DNA of 64,000 nt from an uncultured Lachnospiraceae bacterium (GCA_934320895.1 CAKRFY010000013.1:3932-67931), one strand, 5' to 3'; positions 44,756-54,786 are shown, counted from the stretch's first letter. Notes: generated from the sequence alone by a model not told the origin. Translations and numbers: made by a program.

Positions 44756-46477
44756 CTAGATTAAATCATCTACAGCCTTAGCCATCTGCTCAGACTTCTT
44801 ATCAGCATCCTCAAGAGATGTTCCAACAACACCATAGTAGAATTTAATCTTTGGTTCTGTTCCCGAAGGTCTTACACACATCCATACATTGTCTTCCATA
44901 TCGAAATAAAGTACATTTGATTTTGGAAGTCCTGTAGGCTTAACCTCACCTGTTGCAAGGTCTGTAATAGTGTCTGCCTGATAATCTCTGAATGAAAGAA
45001 CCTTATGTCCATCAATCTCCTTAGGAGGATTTTTGCGAAGTTCAGTCATGATCTCCTGAATCTTTGCAAGACCTTCGATACCTTTCATAGTAACAGCTTT
45101 TACACCATCCTTGCAGTATCCGTATCTCTCATACATTGCAATCATTGCATCCCAGAGTGTCATATTCTTTGTCTTATAGTAAGCTGCTGCTTCACAAAGA
45201 GCCATAGTAGCGACAATAGCATCCTTGTCTCTTGCATGAGTACCAATAAGGCATCCGTAACTTTCTTCAAATCCAAAGAGATATGTACCCTTACCTGTAG
45301 TCTCAAAGTTAAGAATCTGCTGTCCGATATACTTAAATCCTGTAAGAACTTCAATAAGATCTACTCCATAATATTTAGCAATCTCATCGGCAAGATTTGA
45401 TGTAACAATAGTCTTGATAAGCTTTCCATCCTCAGGAAGTCCCTTTGTCTCCTTAATCTGAGAAATCTCATAATCTGCAAGAAGGCATCCTGACATGTTA
45501 CCTGTAAGAGTAATATACTCACCTGACTTTGTATCTTTTACATAAACACCAAGTCTGTCTGCATCAGGATCTGTCGCAAGGACAAGATCTGCATCCTTTT
45601 CTTTCGCAAGTTTAAGAGCAAGTTCAAACGCCTCTGCTGCCTCAGGATTTGGATAACTTACAGTTGGAAAATCTCCATCAGGAAGTTCCTGTTCAGGCAC
45701 AACATAAACATTCTTAAATCCAAGTTCTTTAAGCACACGTCTTGCTGGGATGTTTCCTGTACCATGAAGTGGTGTGTAAACAATCTTAAGCTTGTCTCCC
45801 ATTTCTTTAATGCTATCCCAGTGAATAACCTGTTTTTTAAGTTCTTCGATATATTTATCATCAATATCCTTACCTATCTGCTGATATAATCCCTGTTTAA
45901 CAGCATCATCTTTTGACATTGTCTTAACTGTACTGTAATCTGTAACAGCCTTAACCTCATCCATGATACCTGTATCATGAGGTGGTGTGATCTGCGCACC
46001 ATCTTCCCAGTATACTTTATAACCATTATACTCAGGTGGATTATGGCTTGCTGTAACATTTATACCAGCAACACATTTAAGTTCCCTTACTGCATATGAG
46101 AGTTCTGGTGTTGGTCTAAGTGACTCAAATACATACGCCTTTATTCCGTTTGCTGCAAGACAAAGTGCAGCTTCATCTGCAAATTCAGGTGACATATGAC
46201 GTGAATCATATGCAATAGCAACACCCTGTGACTGTTTGCCCGCTTTTATAATATAATTTGCAAGTCCCTGCGTAGCCTTGCGCACTGTATAAATATTCAT
46301 ACGATTTGTACCGGCGCCGATAACACCTCTGAGTCCTGCTGTACCAAACTCAAGATCCTGATAAAAACGTTCCTTAATCTCGTTATCATCATCTGCTATA
46401 GCCTTAAGTTCAGCTTTCGTCTCCTCATCAAAATAAGGGTTTGCAAGCCATGACTCATAAATCTCTTTGTAATCCAT
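44756..46477 (-). CDS. pgcA: Phosphoglucomutase/phosphomannomutase
   Basis: Interconverts glucose 1- and 6-phosphate. Catalytic phosphoserine loop TASHNPPEYNGYKVYW, metal loop ATDPDADRLGV, sugar loop GFEESYGCLIG and the phosphate loop RPSGTEPKIKFYYG are all present. 573 residues, matching the long PgcA type. GGAGG precedes the ATG. Supplies glucose 1-phosphate to glycogen synthesis, consistent with glgB downstream. Confidence 0.95.
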   Translation of the reverse strand: MDYKEIYESWLANPYFDEETKAELKAIADDDNEIKERFYQDLEFGTAGLRGVIGAGTNRMNIYTVRKATQGLANYIIKAGKQSQGVAIAYDSRHMSPEFADEAALCLAANGIKAYVFESLRPTPELSYAVRELKCVAGINVTASHNPPEYNGYKVYWEDGAQITPPHDTGIMDEVKAVTDYSTVKTMSKDDAVKQGLYQQIGKDIDDKYIEELKKQVIHWDSIKEMGDKLKIVYTPLHGTGNIPARRVLKELGFKNVYVVPEQELPDGDFPTVSYPNPEAAEAFELALKLAKEKDADLVLATDPDADRLGVYVKDTKSGEYITLTGNMSGCLLADYEISQIKETKGLPEDGKLIKTIVTSNLADEIAKYYGVDLIEVLTGFKYIGQQILNFETTGKGTYLFGFEESYGCLIGTHARDKDAIVATMALCEAAAYYKTKNMTLWDAMIAMYERYGYCKDGVKAVTMKGIEGLAKIQEIMTELRKNPPKEIDGHKVLSFRDYQADTITDLATGEVKPTGLPKSNVLYFDMEDNVWMCVRPSGTEPKIKFYYGVVGTSLEDADKKSEQMAKAVDDLI

Positions 46478-46509
46478 CTTGTATATCCTCCTCTTTCTAC
46501 TTTTTATAT

Positions 46510-47850
46510 TTATTTATCAGCATCCTCAATCAAATCTGAGAATGAAAGTTTAGCATTCTTATTATCATCCAGAATATCAATTGAGTAGCTTTTTGTCACA
46601 TAACCTGTTTTGCTCAGAGTAATCGTCTGTGAGCCTATAACTTTTGTGAATTTACATGGAACAATTCCCTTGTAAACATTATCAAGATAAACTTCCGCAC
46701 CTTCTGGTGCTGTAACAGATATGGTATGTTTACTATCCATTTTTTTTGTTTTACTTTTTGTTGCTGCCGCCGTAGCTGTAGGTTTCACCGTAGCTGAAGC
46801 TGTACCTGTACTGGCAGGTGCTGCTGTAGCCGCCGTAGCTGTATCATCTTTTGGCTCAAGGCTTATATTTATAGTCTTGTCAGTCTCAGCAACAGTAAGT
46901 CTTCCCGTATATGTATTGTAACCATTGAGACTTGCTGTAACAGAATATGTTCCATAGTTTAATGTAATCGGTTTACTGTAATCAATCCTTGTCCCATTTA
47001 TAAACAGATATGCCCCCTGTGGTTCAACATTAAATCTGACATTACCAACATTTTCTACACTCTTTTTGTAGTCACCAAAATCAAGTGTACTCTCCTTGTC
47101 CTCTTTTACAGTAATAGTCTTACTTGCTTTCGCTACACCCTTGCTTATTGTAACGCGATATGTTCCACAACTGACAGTTATAAGCATACTTTTAGTAACC
47201 GGCAGTATTATGTCATCATCAACATTTATCATACCACCAACAAAATCCTTATAATTCTGCAAACGTATATAACCATGGCCCTCAGTCCTGACAACAGAAT
47301 AAACCTTATATCCTATACCACGCACCGTAAGTTCATCTGCATCACTAAGTTCAAGCATATCTATCTTCTTATCATCAGTCGAGCCAAAATATGTCTGATC
47401 TGAATACTGATAAAGCTGCCCTGCAACCTCAATAGAACACTCATCAGTATCAAAAGTAAACTTATCAACCTTGCTGTATTCCCATGCATTCTCAGGAACC
47501 TTCATGGAAACAAGACCTGCATCACTCGTCCTATATGTTGTCTTCATGAGCTGACCCTGTTCAAGCTCATCCCCGTCAATTTCCTGTTTATATTTATCCG
47601 TAATCTTAGCTGTATCATCATAATTTACAATAGTATCAACATCTGTGTCAATTTCCCTGACTGAAATCTGTTTAAGGTCTTTATCTACATTCGTGATAAT
47701 TCCCGTAAAGCTCTGTGTTCTATCAGGCTCAGGTGTCGTCTGCTCCTGTTTCTGCGATTTTTTTGACATACCACATCCACACAAGATTCCACCTAGAACC
47801 ATCACTACTATAAAAAGCCGCAACAGTCTATGTTCTATACTTTTGTACAT
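46510..47850 (-). CDS. PEGA-domain lipoprotein
   Basis: Surface lipoprotein of unknown role. Signal peptide with lipobox ILCGC (Cys about 26), a beta-rich middle region with unusual repeats, and at least three PEGA-like segments, the clearest being NVEPQGAYLFINGTRI and VTAPEGAEVYLDNVYKG, separated by a Thr/Ala linker. PEGA repeats usually mediate surface structure. The ATG at 47850 has GGGGGA upstream; a TTG before it is in frame. Confidence 0.85.
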   Translation of the reverse strand: MYKSIEHRLLRLFIVVMVLGGILCGCGMSKKSQKQEQTTPEPDRTQSFTGIITNVDKDLKQISVREIDTDVDTIVNYDDTAKITDKYKQEIDGDELEQGQLMKTTYRTSDAGLVSMKVPENAWEYSKVDKFTFDTDECSIEVAGQLYQYSDQTYFGSTDDKKIDMLELSDADELTVRGIGYKVYSVVRTEGHGYIRLQNYKDFVGGMINVDDDIILPVTKSMLITVSCGTYRVTISKGVAKASKTITVKEDKESTLDFGDYKKSVENVGNVRFNVEPQGAYLFINGTRIDYSKPITLNYGTYSVTASLNGYNTYTGRLTVAETDKTINISLEPKDDTATAATAAPASTGTASATVKPTATAAATKSKTKKMDSKHTISVTAPEGAEVYLDNVYKGIVPCKFTKVIGSQTITLSKTGYVTKSYSIDILDDNKNAKLSFSDLIEDADK

Positions 47851-47870
47851 CAATATATCCCCCTAGATCA

Positions 47871-47912
47871 AAAAGTCAGTGCACAGTCTTGCCATGCACT
47901 GTACTTTTTGAT
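47871..47912 (-). terminator. Terminator of the CotS-like gene
   Basis: Imperfect 15-bp stem (47871-47885 with 47897-47912) with a T run in the minus direction. Confidence 0.85.
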
Positions 47913-47940
47913 TATAACGCAAATCCACTTAAAAAAAAAG

Positions 47941-48942
47941 TCAAACTGTTAAATCTTTTATCTTAGCGATAAATTTTTGTCTGTCAGTCTCCTGTTTCTT
48001 TATTTTCTCAAGTTTTTCATAATTTTTCTCTGAAATCCATGTTTTCTTACCATTATAATAGAAATTAACAAGTTTCCAATACTTCTCAGGGTAAAGTAAC
48101 AACGCATACAATATTTCCATCTCACCAGCTTCAATCTTCCTGCTACCCATATACTCCTTAATAATTGACAATCCCATATCGCTATTCCATCCATTTTTCT
48201 CCATAGTCTTTCTTAGCCAATCATAAAGATCCGTGATCTGAAGTCCCACCGCAGCTTTTTCAAAATTAGATGTAATTATATTCTCCCCTGCAAATGATAT
48301 ATTATGATAATTATAGCTTCCATGAATTATTCTGTTTTCTCTTATAGTCTTTTCACACAATCCATCTATACCACAACTCTTTATATATTTAAGTGCCTCC
48401 GCTCCCTGATCAAAAAATTCCTTAAACGAATTTAAAATACTTATTTCCATGCGGTTTTTCTGCTTTTTTGCTTTAATATAGCTGTTTACACGCTTCATCT
48501 CATTATTATGTTTTTCAAACTGGGAAACAATATCTATCCTTGATGTATTAAACTTAATGATAGAATCGGACGGCAATCTCATAAATTTATGTAAACATGC
48601 AAGATGCGCTGCCGCCATACAGACCTGTCTCTCATCTTTCACATCACATTCATGTGCCTGAAACCACCTTCTTACAACCCACTTTCCGCCGCACGGATCC
48701 TCACTTATATACTTTTGAGAATTATTTTTTAAAGCAATATCAACAAATTCATATCCATTTTCAAGCATTTTCTCTTTAACACTCTCCTCAAATAAAACTC
48801 TCGCTTCATCCCTGAGATATGGTTTTACAACATAAAATTTATCTTCACTCTCAATAACCACCGAACCCCTAACACGCTTTCTAGCCTTTATATCAAGCTT
48901 ATACTGTTTAAGAACTTCATCCACTTTTTCATCCATTCCCAT
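47941..48942 (-). CDS. CotS-like spore-coat-associated kinase-fold protein, likely pseudokinase
   Basis: Fold of aminoglycoside phosphotransferase/CotS family proteins, in spore formers tied to the coat. N-lobe has FYVVKPYLRDEARVLFEES; the catalytic loop, usually HGD-x4-N, reads HGSYNYHN, so the catalytic Asp is Ser, and the metal-binding Asp is also not obvious in ITSNFEKAAVG. So phosphotransfer is unlikely; scaffolding in the coat is inferred. ATG at 48942 follows GGAGGTG. 333 residues. Confidence 0.75.
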   Translation of the reverse strand: MGMDEKVDEVLKQYKLDIKARKRVRGSVVIESEDKFYVVKPYLRDEARVLFEESVKEKMLENGYEFVDIALKNNSQKYISEDPCGGKWVVRRWFQAHECDVKDERQVCMAAAHLACLHKFMRLPSDSIIKFNTSRIDIVSQFEKHNNEMKRVNSYIKAKKQKNRMEISILNSFKEFFDQGAEALKYIKSCGIDGLCEKTIRENRIIHGSYNYHNISFAGENIITSNFEKAAVGLQITDLYDWLRKTMEKNGWNSDMGLSIIKEYMGSRKIEAGEMEILYALLLYPEKYWKLVNFYYNGKKTWISEKNYEKLEKIKKQETDRQKFIAKIKDLTV

Positions 48943-49111
48943 AAAAAAACACCTCCATAACATATCCCTGTATATTTGCATCTTATTCAAGGTATGCTAT
49001 GGAGGTTGAAATTAGAACTTTACACAATCATCATTTAACTAACAAATTATAAGTTTGTGTGAAGTACAAATCTTTTGTATTAAAAACCCGCATATATGTT
49101 TTTTAATACTT

Positions 49112-49579
49112 TTATCCTTCAATTGAAATATATTTCTTTTCTTCTACTTCTTTCTCAGGCTCTTTCTTTGGAACAAAGAGTTTCAAAATGCCATGTTTAA
49201 ACTCTGCCTTAACATCTTCCTGTTTGACAGCCTCGCCAACATAGAAACTTCTCTGGCATGCGCCTGCGTAACGCTCTTTACGGATATATCTGCCACTATC
49301 TTTCTCCTTTTCGTCCTTGTCAAGACCCTTAGCAGCACTGATAGTCAAATAACCATCCTCAATGGAAGCATTTATCTCATCTTTTGTAAATCCAGGCAGG
49401 TCAATTTCAAGTTCATAACCGTCTTTTTTCTCTTTAATATCGGTCTTCATTATCCTTCCTGCTTTTTTACCATATAATTTCTTTTCCGTGTTTTTCATGC
49501 TCTTATCAAAATCATAAAATGGAAATTCATCAAACCAATCATCAAACAAATTTTCTCCAAAAATACTAGGCATTAACAT
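49112..49579 (-). CDS. Hsp20/alpha-crystallin small heat shock protein
   Basis: ATP-independent chaperone that holds unfolding proteins. An N-terminal FDDWFDEFPFYDF segment, the alpha-crystallin domain (about 45-140) with YELEIDLPGFTKDEI, DGYLTISA and the GILKLFVPK end. 155 residues, usual. GGAGAG precedes the ATG. Controlled by a CIRCE element 183 bp upstream and followed by no partner gene; the transcript would have a leader of about 160 bases. Confidence 0.95.
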   Translation of the reverse strand: MLMPSIFGENLFDDWFDEFPFYDFDKSMKNTEKKLYGKKAGRIMKTDIKEKKDGYELEIDLPGFTKDEINASIEDGYLTISAAKGLDKDEKEKDSGRYIRKERYAGACQRSFYVGEAVKQEDVKAEFKHGILKLFVPKKEPEKEVEEKKYISIEG

Positions 49580-49746
49580 AAGTCATCTCTCCTTTTCATA
49601 TATGTTTTTGTTACCTTGTTTCATGGAACCGGGATGTTTCAGTAACTCAGAAGATTTTCTTTTTTAAATCTCAATCTCCAAATCCGATTGTCTGACTGAA
49701 ATCTTTTTCTTATCTTCTTTTTGTTCCCTTCCTTTGTTCTGATTAT

Positions 49747-49788
49747 GTTATATCACTTTTATTAGCACTCGTCAATAGTGAGTGCTAA
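49747..49788 (-). promoter_or_regulatory. CIRCE operator with overlapping sigma-A promoter
   Basis: Perfect TTAGCACTC-N9-GAGTGCTAA (49762-49788), the HrcA binding site. On the minus strand TTGACG (49770-49775), 17 bp, TATAAC (49747-49752) places the -35 box inside the CIRCE spacer, so HrcA binding would block transcription. hrcA is not in the window. Confidence 0.95.
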
Positions 49789-49879
49789 TAATTTTTGTGA
49801 ACTTTTTGTGTTTTTCTTTCTATTTATACCGTAAATGTCAGGCAGATATTCGCATCCGCTCTGCTACTTGCTCATAACG

Positions 49880-50197
49880 CTACAATGCTAATTCAACCAC
49901 GGACACCAGAAGAACAGCAAGACAGGCTGCAACCGCAACCGTCAAAAGGCTCTTTCTCTTATATGCAAAGACTACTCCGACCACCGTTCCTGCTATTCCT
50001 GAAATCAAATCTGCCGTTGAATATATTATTGCCGGAAAAGTCATCGCCCCAAGTACTGCATATGGCACATATGCAAGAAATGATTTGATAAATCTGTTCT
50101 CTATCTTCCCCGTAAAAACCGTGAGTGGAATTGCCCTTATAAGATATGTAACTCCCGCCATTACTACAAGATATATAAAAAATGTCTGTGTATTCAT
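49880..50197 (-). CDS. azlD: AzlD-type branched-chain amino acid export subunit
   Basis: Small membrane protein (about four helices) that works with AzlC in exporting branched-chain amino acids. Begins FFIYLVVMAGVTYLIRAIPL and has KSFLAYVPYAVLGAMTFPAI, matching the family. 105 residues. AAGGAGG precedes the ATG, which directly follows azlC. Confidence 0.88.
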   Translation of the reverse strand: MNTQTFFIYLVVMAGVTYLIRAIPLTVFTGKIENRFIKSFLAYVPYAVLGAMTFPAIIYSTADLISGIAGTVVGVVFAYKRKSLLTVAVAACLAVLLVSVVELAL

Positions 50198-50926
50198 TTA
50201 TTCCACTTCCTCCTTGTCATCAATCGGATAAAGCCACGCACCGACTGCCGATGCAACAACCGCACATATTATTATTACAAAACCAGATGAAACCCTATTT
50301 AAAACAGGAAGCCATTTAAACATACAGCTCAAAATAACGGCGATTATTATCACTTTGAGATAACGATTGTCATCACGCGCAGCTGGAAGAATTATCGCAA
50401 GAAACATTCCATATATTGCGATTCCAAGCGCATCACTTATAACTGCCGGAAGTATTCCACCAAGCAGAGCGCCAAATGCTGTTCCCGCTATCCATCCTAT
50501 ATATGACACTGATATTATTCCCAGCATATAATATTTGCTTACGGTCTTGTTTCTGCTGACCGAAACTGCAAATATCTCATCCGTCACGCAAAAACTTACT
50601 GCCATTCGTGTCGGCTTTTTAAAGGTGTCATCCACCTTTTGTGCAAGCGACAAAGACATAAGTGCATATCTTATATTTATCACAAGCTGCGTAAGTGCCA
50701 TTTCAACAAGACCTCCACACGCCGCCATGATCTCAACACCAGCAAACTGCCCGGCAGATGTTACATTTGCAACTGATATAAGTATAGCCTGCCATGAAGT
50801 AAGACCTGCCGAAACTGCCATTATACCAAAAGCAAAACTCACCGACAGATATCCAAGTGCTATCGGTATTCCATCCTGTACTCCTCTTTTTATATCATTC
50901 CTTTTACCTGATCCTTCGTATTCCAT
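50198..50926 (-). CDS. azlC: AzlC-type branched-chain amino acid permease
   Basis: Polytopic membrane protein with GIPIALGYLSVSFAFG near the start and LSLAQKVDDTFKK, VCVTDE-like and TAFGALLGGILP segments typical of AzlC. 242 residues; the ribosome site is weak. Stop and azlD start are adjacent, so the two are coupled. Substrate by family: branched-chain amino acids or their analogues. Confidence 0.9.
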   Translation of the reverse strand: MEYEGSGKRNDIKRGVQDGIPIALGYLSVSFAFGIMAVSAGLTSWQAILISVANVTSAGQFAGVEIMAACGGLVEMALTQLVINIRYALMSLSLAQKVDDTFKKPTRMAVSFCVTDEIFAVSVSRNKTVSKYYMLGIISVSYIGWIAGTAFGALLGGILPAVISDALGIAIYGMFLAIILPAARDDNRYLKVIIIAVILSCMFKWLPVLNRVSSGFVIIICAVVASAVGAWLYPIDDKEEVE

Positions 50927-50982
50927 TTTTCCGTTACTGAAAACTTATAAAAAGTTATAAACTTTATGTTTCATTCCTATTT

Positions 50983-51673
50983 CTATGAGTATGCTTTTGT
51001 ACTGTTGAAACAGATACTACTCACAACTTCCAATGTTGGAACAACAATGTACTCTCCATATAGTTTAAGATTCAAAGCTGCCTGCTCATCTCTGTCTACC
51101 TCATTTCCGCATTCACATCTATAGATACGGTCTGACAGTTTTAAATCTTTCTTAATTCTTCCACAACAACTACATAATTTAGAACTTGGAAAGTATCTAT
51201 CAGCAATAACTACCAGAATATTATTCCATTCTGACTTGTATTCTATCTGCCGTCTGAATTCACCAAATTCCTGTTGCTGTACTGCTTTGGATAAATGTCT
51301 GTTTTTCATCATTCCACTCACATTCAAATCCTCAATGCAGATAAAACTTGGTTCTCGTTTTATGATTTCAGATGTTGTTTGTTGTAAATAATTCTGACGA
51401 ATATTTGTTAGCCTGTGATTCAACTTTAACAAAAGTTTTTCCTTTTTGATTACATTTTTAGTTTTACAGTATTCCTTTCCTTTTTTATTTTTCTCGTATG
51501 AACGAAATATGCTACGCTGTAATCTGCGTTTGTGTTTTTCTAGTTTCCTAACTGTTTGTGTTTTGTTAATGTTCCTATATCTGTTACTATCAGAACATAT
51601 TGCTAAATCTTTAATCCCTCTTTTCTATACCTATATATCTTACAGATGAACTATCTGCAAAATTAAAGTTCAT
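50983..51673 (-). pseudogene. tnpB: Truncated and frameshifted IS200/IS605 tnpB
   Basis: RNA-guided nuclease/transposon protein. The intact 149-residue end holds RuvC-II Glu in SFICIEDLNVSG, the four-Cys zinc finger CSCCG...CECG, and RuvC-III Asp in EVDRDEQAALN. Further upstream, in-frame sequence extends through GIKDLAICSD, but the preceding RYIGI is in another frame: a frameshift lies at the RuvC-I site (about 51635), and everything before about 51673 is missing. So catalysis is lost. No tnpA is seen. Confidence 0.85.
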
Positions 51674-51710
51674 GCTTTAACACAGCTTCACAATCCCTTT
51701 ACAAATTTTA

Positions 51711-52463
51711 TCATATCTGATTAAAAATCTTATATTTTATAACGGCAAATGCTTCTCTCACAAAACTGTTGGGTATCGTAATCGGCTTAGTCTTTGCACT
51801 CGCACCACTCACATCAGTATAACCCATTTTCTTTGCAATGCACTTTGCCCTGTAAATATGAAAATCGTTACTCACAATAACTATCTTTTTTGCCTTACTT
51901 CCAATAAGCTCTGCCGTAAACTTCAAATTTTCATTTGTATTTTTTGATTTGTCCTCAAGTATTATCCTGTCATTTTTTATTCCATTTTTCACAAGATAAT
52001 CTGACATGGCTTTAGCCTCTGTTATGTCCTCGCCTTTACCTTGTCCCCCTGAAACAACGGCCCTTGTATTTTGATTTTTATTAAGATAATCAATCGCTGC
52101 ATCAAGGCGGTATTTAAGATTTAATGTAACCCTCGTACCATTCACCCTTGCCCCGAGAACCACGATATAATCCGCATTTTTCTGAGGCTCCTCAACTGCA
52201 TTTCTAATAATAAGACCTTCTGTAATACCAAACACACCAAGAAACAAAACGACGCATGCAAGGAATACTACGGGCACGGCTCTCGGCAGATGCAGTCTGC
52301 CATGATGACAAAGTTCTAAAACAGTTCCCGCCGCCGCAAGCAGCAGACCAAAAAACAGCCAGAAATAAGTAAATGAATTATTCAATCCAATAATAACCGC
52401 ATAGACTCCAAAATACACCACGGATGCAATACCAAGCACCCATAAAACAAAAGCCAAAATCAT
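51711..52463 (-). CDS. YdcF/DUF218 family membrane protein
   Basis: Family proposed to act in envelope metabolism. Four or five N-terminal membrane helices (about 1-95), then a DUF218 domain with IVVLGARVNG, SGGQGKGE, ILEDKSKNTNENLKF and SNDFHIYRAKCIAKKMG. The ATG at 52463 follows GGGAGG; earlier ATG codons lack a site. Length about 250. Confidence 0.88.
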   Translation of the reverse strand: MILAFVLWVLGIASVVYFGVYAVIIGLNNSFTYFWLFFGLLLAAAGTVLELCHHGRLHLPRAVPVVFLACVVLFLGVFGITEGLIIRNAVEEPQKNADYIVVLGARVNGTRVTLNLKYRLDAAIDYLNKNQNTRAVVSGGQGKGEDITEAKAMSDYLVKNGIKNDRIILEDKSKNTNENLKFTAELIGSKAKKIVIVSNDFHIYRAKCIAKKMGYTDVSGASAKTKPITIPNSFVREAFAVIKYKIFNQI

Positions 52464-52543
52464 AAAATCCTCCCAAAATCTTCCCATTAACACTTATAAT
52501 CGATATCCTTCATACAAAACCTCTGTAAGGCTTTGCTCCACAA

Positions 52544-53245
52544 TCAAAATCGAAACTGCACAACGGCATACGCTTTCCCCACCTCATCATCAAGTGAAAC
52601 AAAAATCTCGTTTTCCCGCTCACATACCACAGGAACGATAATATCACCGAGAAGTGCCTGCTTCTTATACTCAACGCGAAGCTCTTTAACCTGCTTAAGC
52701 TCAATCTGGTTCAACGCCATCCTTACATACTGACCGTTATTTACATGGTGATTTGTATCAAGCTGTGACTCCTGAACCACAAACTCTCTTCCCTTCACGC
52801 CGCCCTCAGGTACTTTAATCTTTCTCGGTGCATAGTCCATTTCAAGCGGTTCATGTGTACCATAAACATCCCCTATCTCAGGTGTAACTATCATAGGTCT
52901 GTTCTTCTTTAAATCCATAAGTACCCAGAGTGAGTTTGCAATCGCAACTCTGCTGCCGTCCTCTTTTGTAATAAGAAAATTTCTGTGTCCGAACATTTTT
53001 TCATATCCAAATGACTGCGTACCGATAATGATATTTTCTCCCATTTTTGGATATTCATCGATAACTATCTGCCATGAATTAAGAATCCAAGCTATCTGCC
53101 TTTCCTTATGAAATTCAAGACCAACTCCTAAATCCTCTGACTGAAAATTGGTGCAATCCTGCATATAATTTATAATACCATCAAGTGTGAGCCTTGCATC
53201 ACTGTCAACCTCACTGTATCTTACCCTGCTGTTAAAAGTGTACAT
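52544..53245 (-). CDS. Acyl-ACP thioesterase (FatA/FatB-like)
   Basis: Releases fatty acids from acyl carrier protein. Double hot-dog fold with the N-terminal VRYSEVDSDARLTLDGIINY and the catalytic region ESQLDTNHHVNNGQYV. Gene frame is open to 53368, but the ATG at 53245 has AGGGG and gives 233 residues, the normal length. Follows on the same strand as the YdcF gene. Confidence 0.88.
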   Translation of the reverse strand: MYTFNSRVRYSEVDSDARLTLDGIINYMQDCTNFQSEDLGVGLEFHKERQIAWILNSWQIVIDEYPKMGENIIIGTQSFGYEKMFGHRNFLITKEDGSRVAIANSLWVLMDLKKNRPMIVTPEIGDVYGTHEPLEMDYAPRKIKVPEGGVKGREFVVQESQLDTNHHVNNGQYVRMALNQIELKQVKELRVEYKKQALLGDIIVPVVCERENEIFVSLDDEVGKAYAVVQFRF

Positions 53246-53360
53246 ATTATTCCACCCCTTTCTGCATAAAATAAAACTTTCTATCAATGTTTTTTCGTAA
53301 ACATCTTTACCATTATACATCTTATGCGACAAATTTTCATTTACTTTTTTATTGCGAAAA

Positions 53361-53398
53361 AAAGCCACAGCTTATATCATTTTATAAACTGTAGCTTT
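53361..53398 (-). terminator. Terminator of the surface protein gene
   Basis: A 16-bp stem with two G-U pairs (53361-53376 with 53383-53398) followed by a T run on the minus strand. Confidence 0.88.
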
Positions 53399-53490
53399 TA
53401 ACTACTTCAAATACTCTATCTTTTTATTTTTTAATCTGCTGCTATTTTTGTTATAACAACAGCGCAAACACTCCAAACACCGCATTTTTA

Positions 53491-54786
53491 TTACAAGTTT
53501 ATCTCATAAGTATCACATGAATCAAACGCATTTCCTGATATATTAATATTTTTACTATTTATATTTACTATAATCTCCTTATTCAAATAGAATGCATAAT
53601 CTTCTATTTTCTCAACATTTTTACCAAGAACAATAGATTTTATGTTATACGCTGAACCTGATGAAGAAAATGCATATTTCCCTATTACTTTCACATTATC
53701 GGGAACAATAATCTCATCCTTATCTTCCTTTCTTATATAGCCACATAAATATCCATCATTTAAAACAACCATTCCATCTGTATACGAAGCACTTCCAATT
53801 CTTGCAAGTTCTTCTGCCAATGACTCTTTAAAATTTTTTCCATTATACGAATACCACAATGTTTTTATAGAATTTTCATCCAATTTTATTGTATTTAATT
53901 TAACCTTAAATCCATCATGGAAAGCAATAAAAGAGATGTGATCACTATATACCCTATCGGTCACCTCATTTACAGACTCAGAAAAAACAATATTTTTCAA
54001 AGCTCCACAACCATTATATATATCTGATTCATAATTTCCGCTTGCAGAATAACTGTAACTTCCTACTGCCACTTTTTTACAGCCATCAGCAATAACTGCC
54101 TCACTTCTTGCATATGGAATTCTTACCAATGTTTTTCCGTCTTTAGTATATATAAGACCATCCTCTGACTTAAATTCGGAATCATTTGACAAAACTTCAA
54201 AATTTTCACAATCTCCTACCATCCTTACGATTTCCGGGTCAAGTGGTGTTGAAAACTTAACCTTTTTCAGTGATTTCTTTCCAACTACAAATGGTTCAAA
54301 AATTTTATCACTAGATGGCTTTTGAACTTCAAATTTTCCAGGAATCGTCATCGTTTCAAGATTATTACAATCCTGACATATCCCCCATCCTATCTCCTTA
54401 ACAGTTTTAGGAATGACAATACTTTTTATAGATGTTCCTGCAAATGCCTGCATTCCTATTTCTTTTACGGTAGATGATATATTTACCATGCTAACATTAG
54501 TACAATCTTTAAATGCCTTTTCAGGTATTGATGTAACTCCTTTTTTGATAACAACCTTTTTAATCTTATTTTTCTGTGATGCTTTCGGTTTGGTATTATC
54601 TGTCATTTTTCCTTTTCCACTAATGGTATAAACACCACTTTTCAAACTTGCTGTTACATTTGCAGAAGCTCTTTTTGATGCTGAAGCATCATCTGATAAA
54701 GATATCAGACAAATTGCCATTAAAAATACAGTCGCTATCTTTAATAAAACTTTTTGTAATAAACATTTTTCCAGATTTTTGTTCAT
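53491..54786 (-). CDS. BspA-like leucine-rich-repeat surface protein 1
   Basis: Secreted repeat protein, possibly adhesive. Signal peptide (1-37), an IG-like strand region KSGVYTISGKGKMTD, then BspA/TpLRR units such as IPEKAFKDCTNVSMVNISS and VKEIGMQAFAGTSIKSIVIP, a divergent middle (about 150-275), and more repeats at the end (IPDNVKVIGKYAFSS). No wall anchor seen. Over the first half it is nearly identical to the next gene, but its middle and end differ in detail. GTG directly before the ATG is also in frame. LytTR control is likely. Confidence 0.85.
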   Translation of the reverse strand: MNKNLEKCLLQKVLLKIATVFLMAICLISLSDDASASKRASANVTASLKSGVYTISGKGKMTDNTKPKASQKNKIKKVVIKKGVTSIPEKAFKDCTNVSMVNISSTVKEIGMQAFAGTSIKSIVIPKTVKEIGWGICQDCNNLETMTIPGKFEVQKPSSDKIFEPFVVGKKSLKKVKFSTPLDPEIVRMVGDCENFEVLSNDSEFKSEDGLIYTKDGKTLVRIPYARSEAVIADGCKKVAVGSYSYSASGNYESDIYNGCGALKNIVFSESVNEVTDRVYSDHISFIAFHDGFKVKLNTIKLDENSIKTLWYSYNGKNFKESLAEELARIGSASYTDGMVVLNDGYLCGYIRKEDKDEIIVPDNVKVIGKYAFSSSGSAYNIKSIVLGKNVEKIEDYAFYLNKEIIVNINSKNINISGNAFDSCDTYEINL

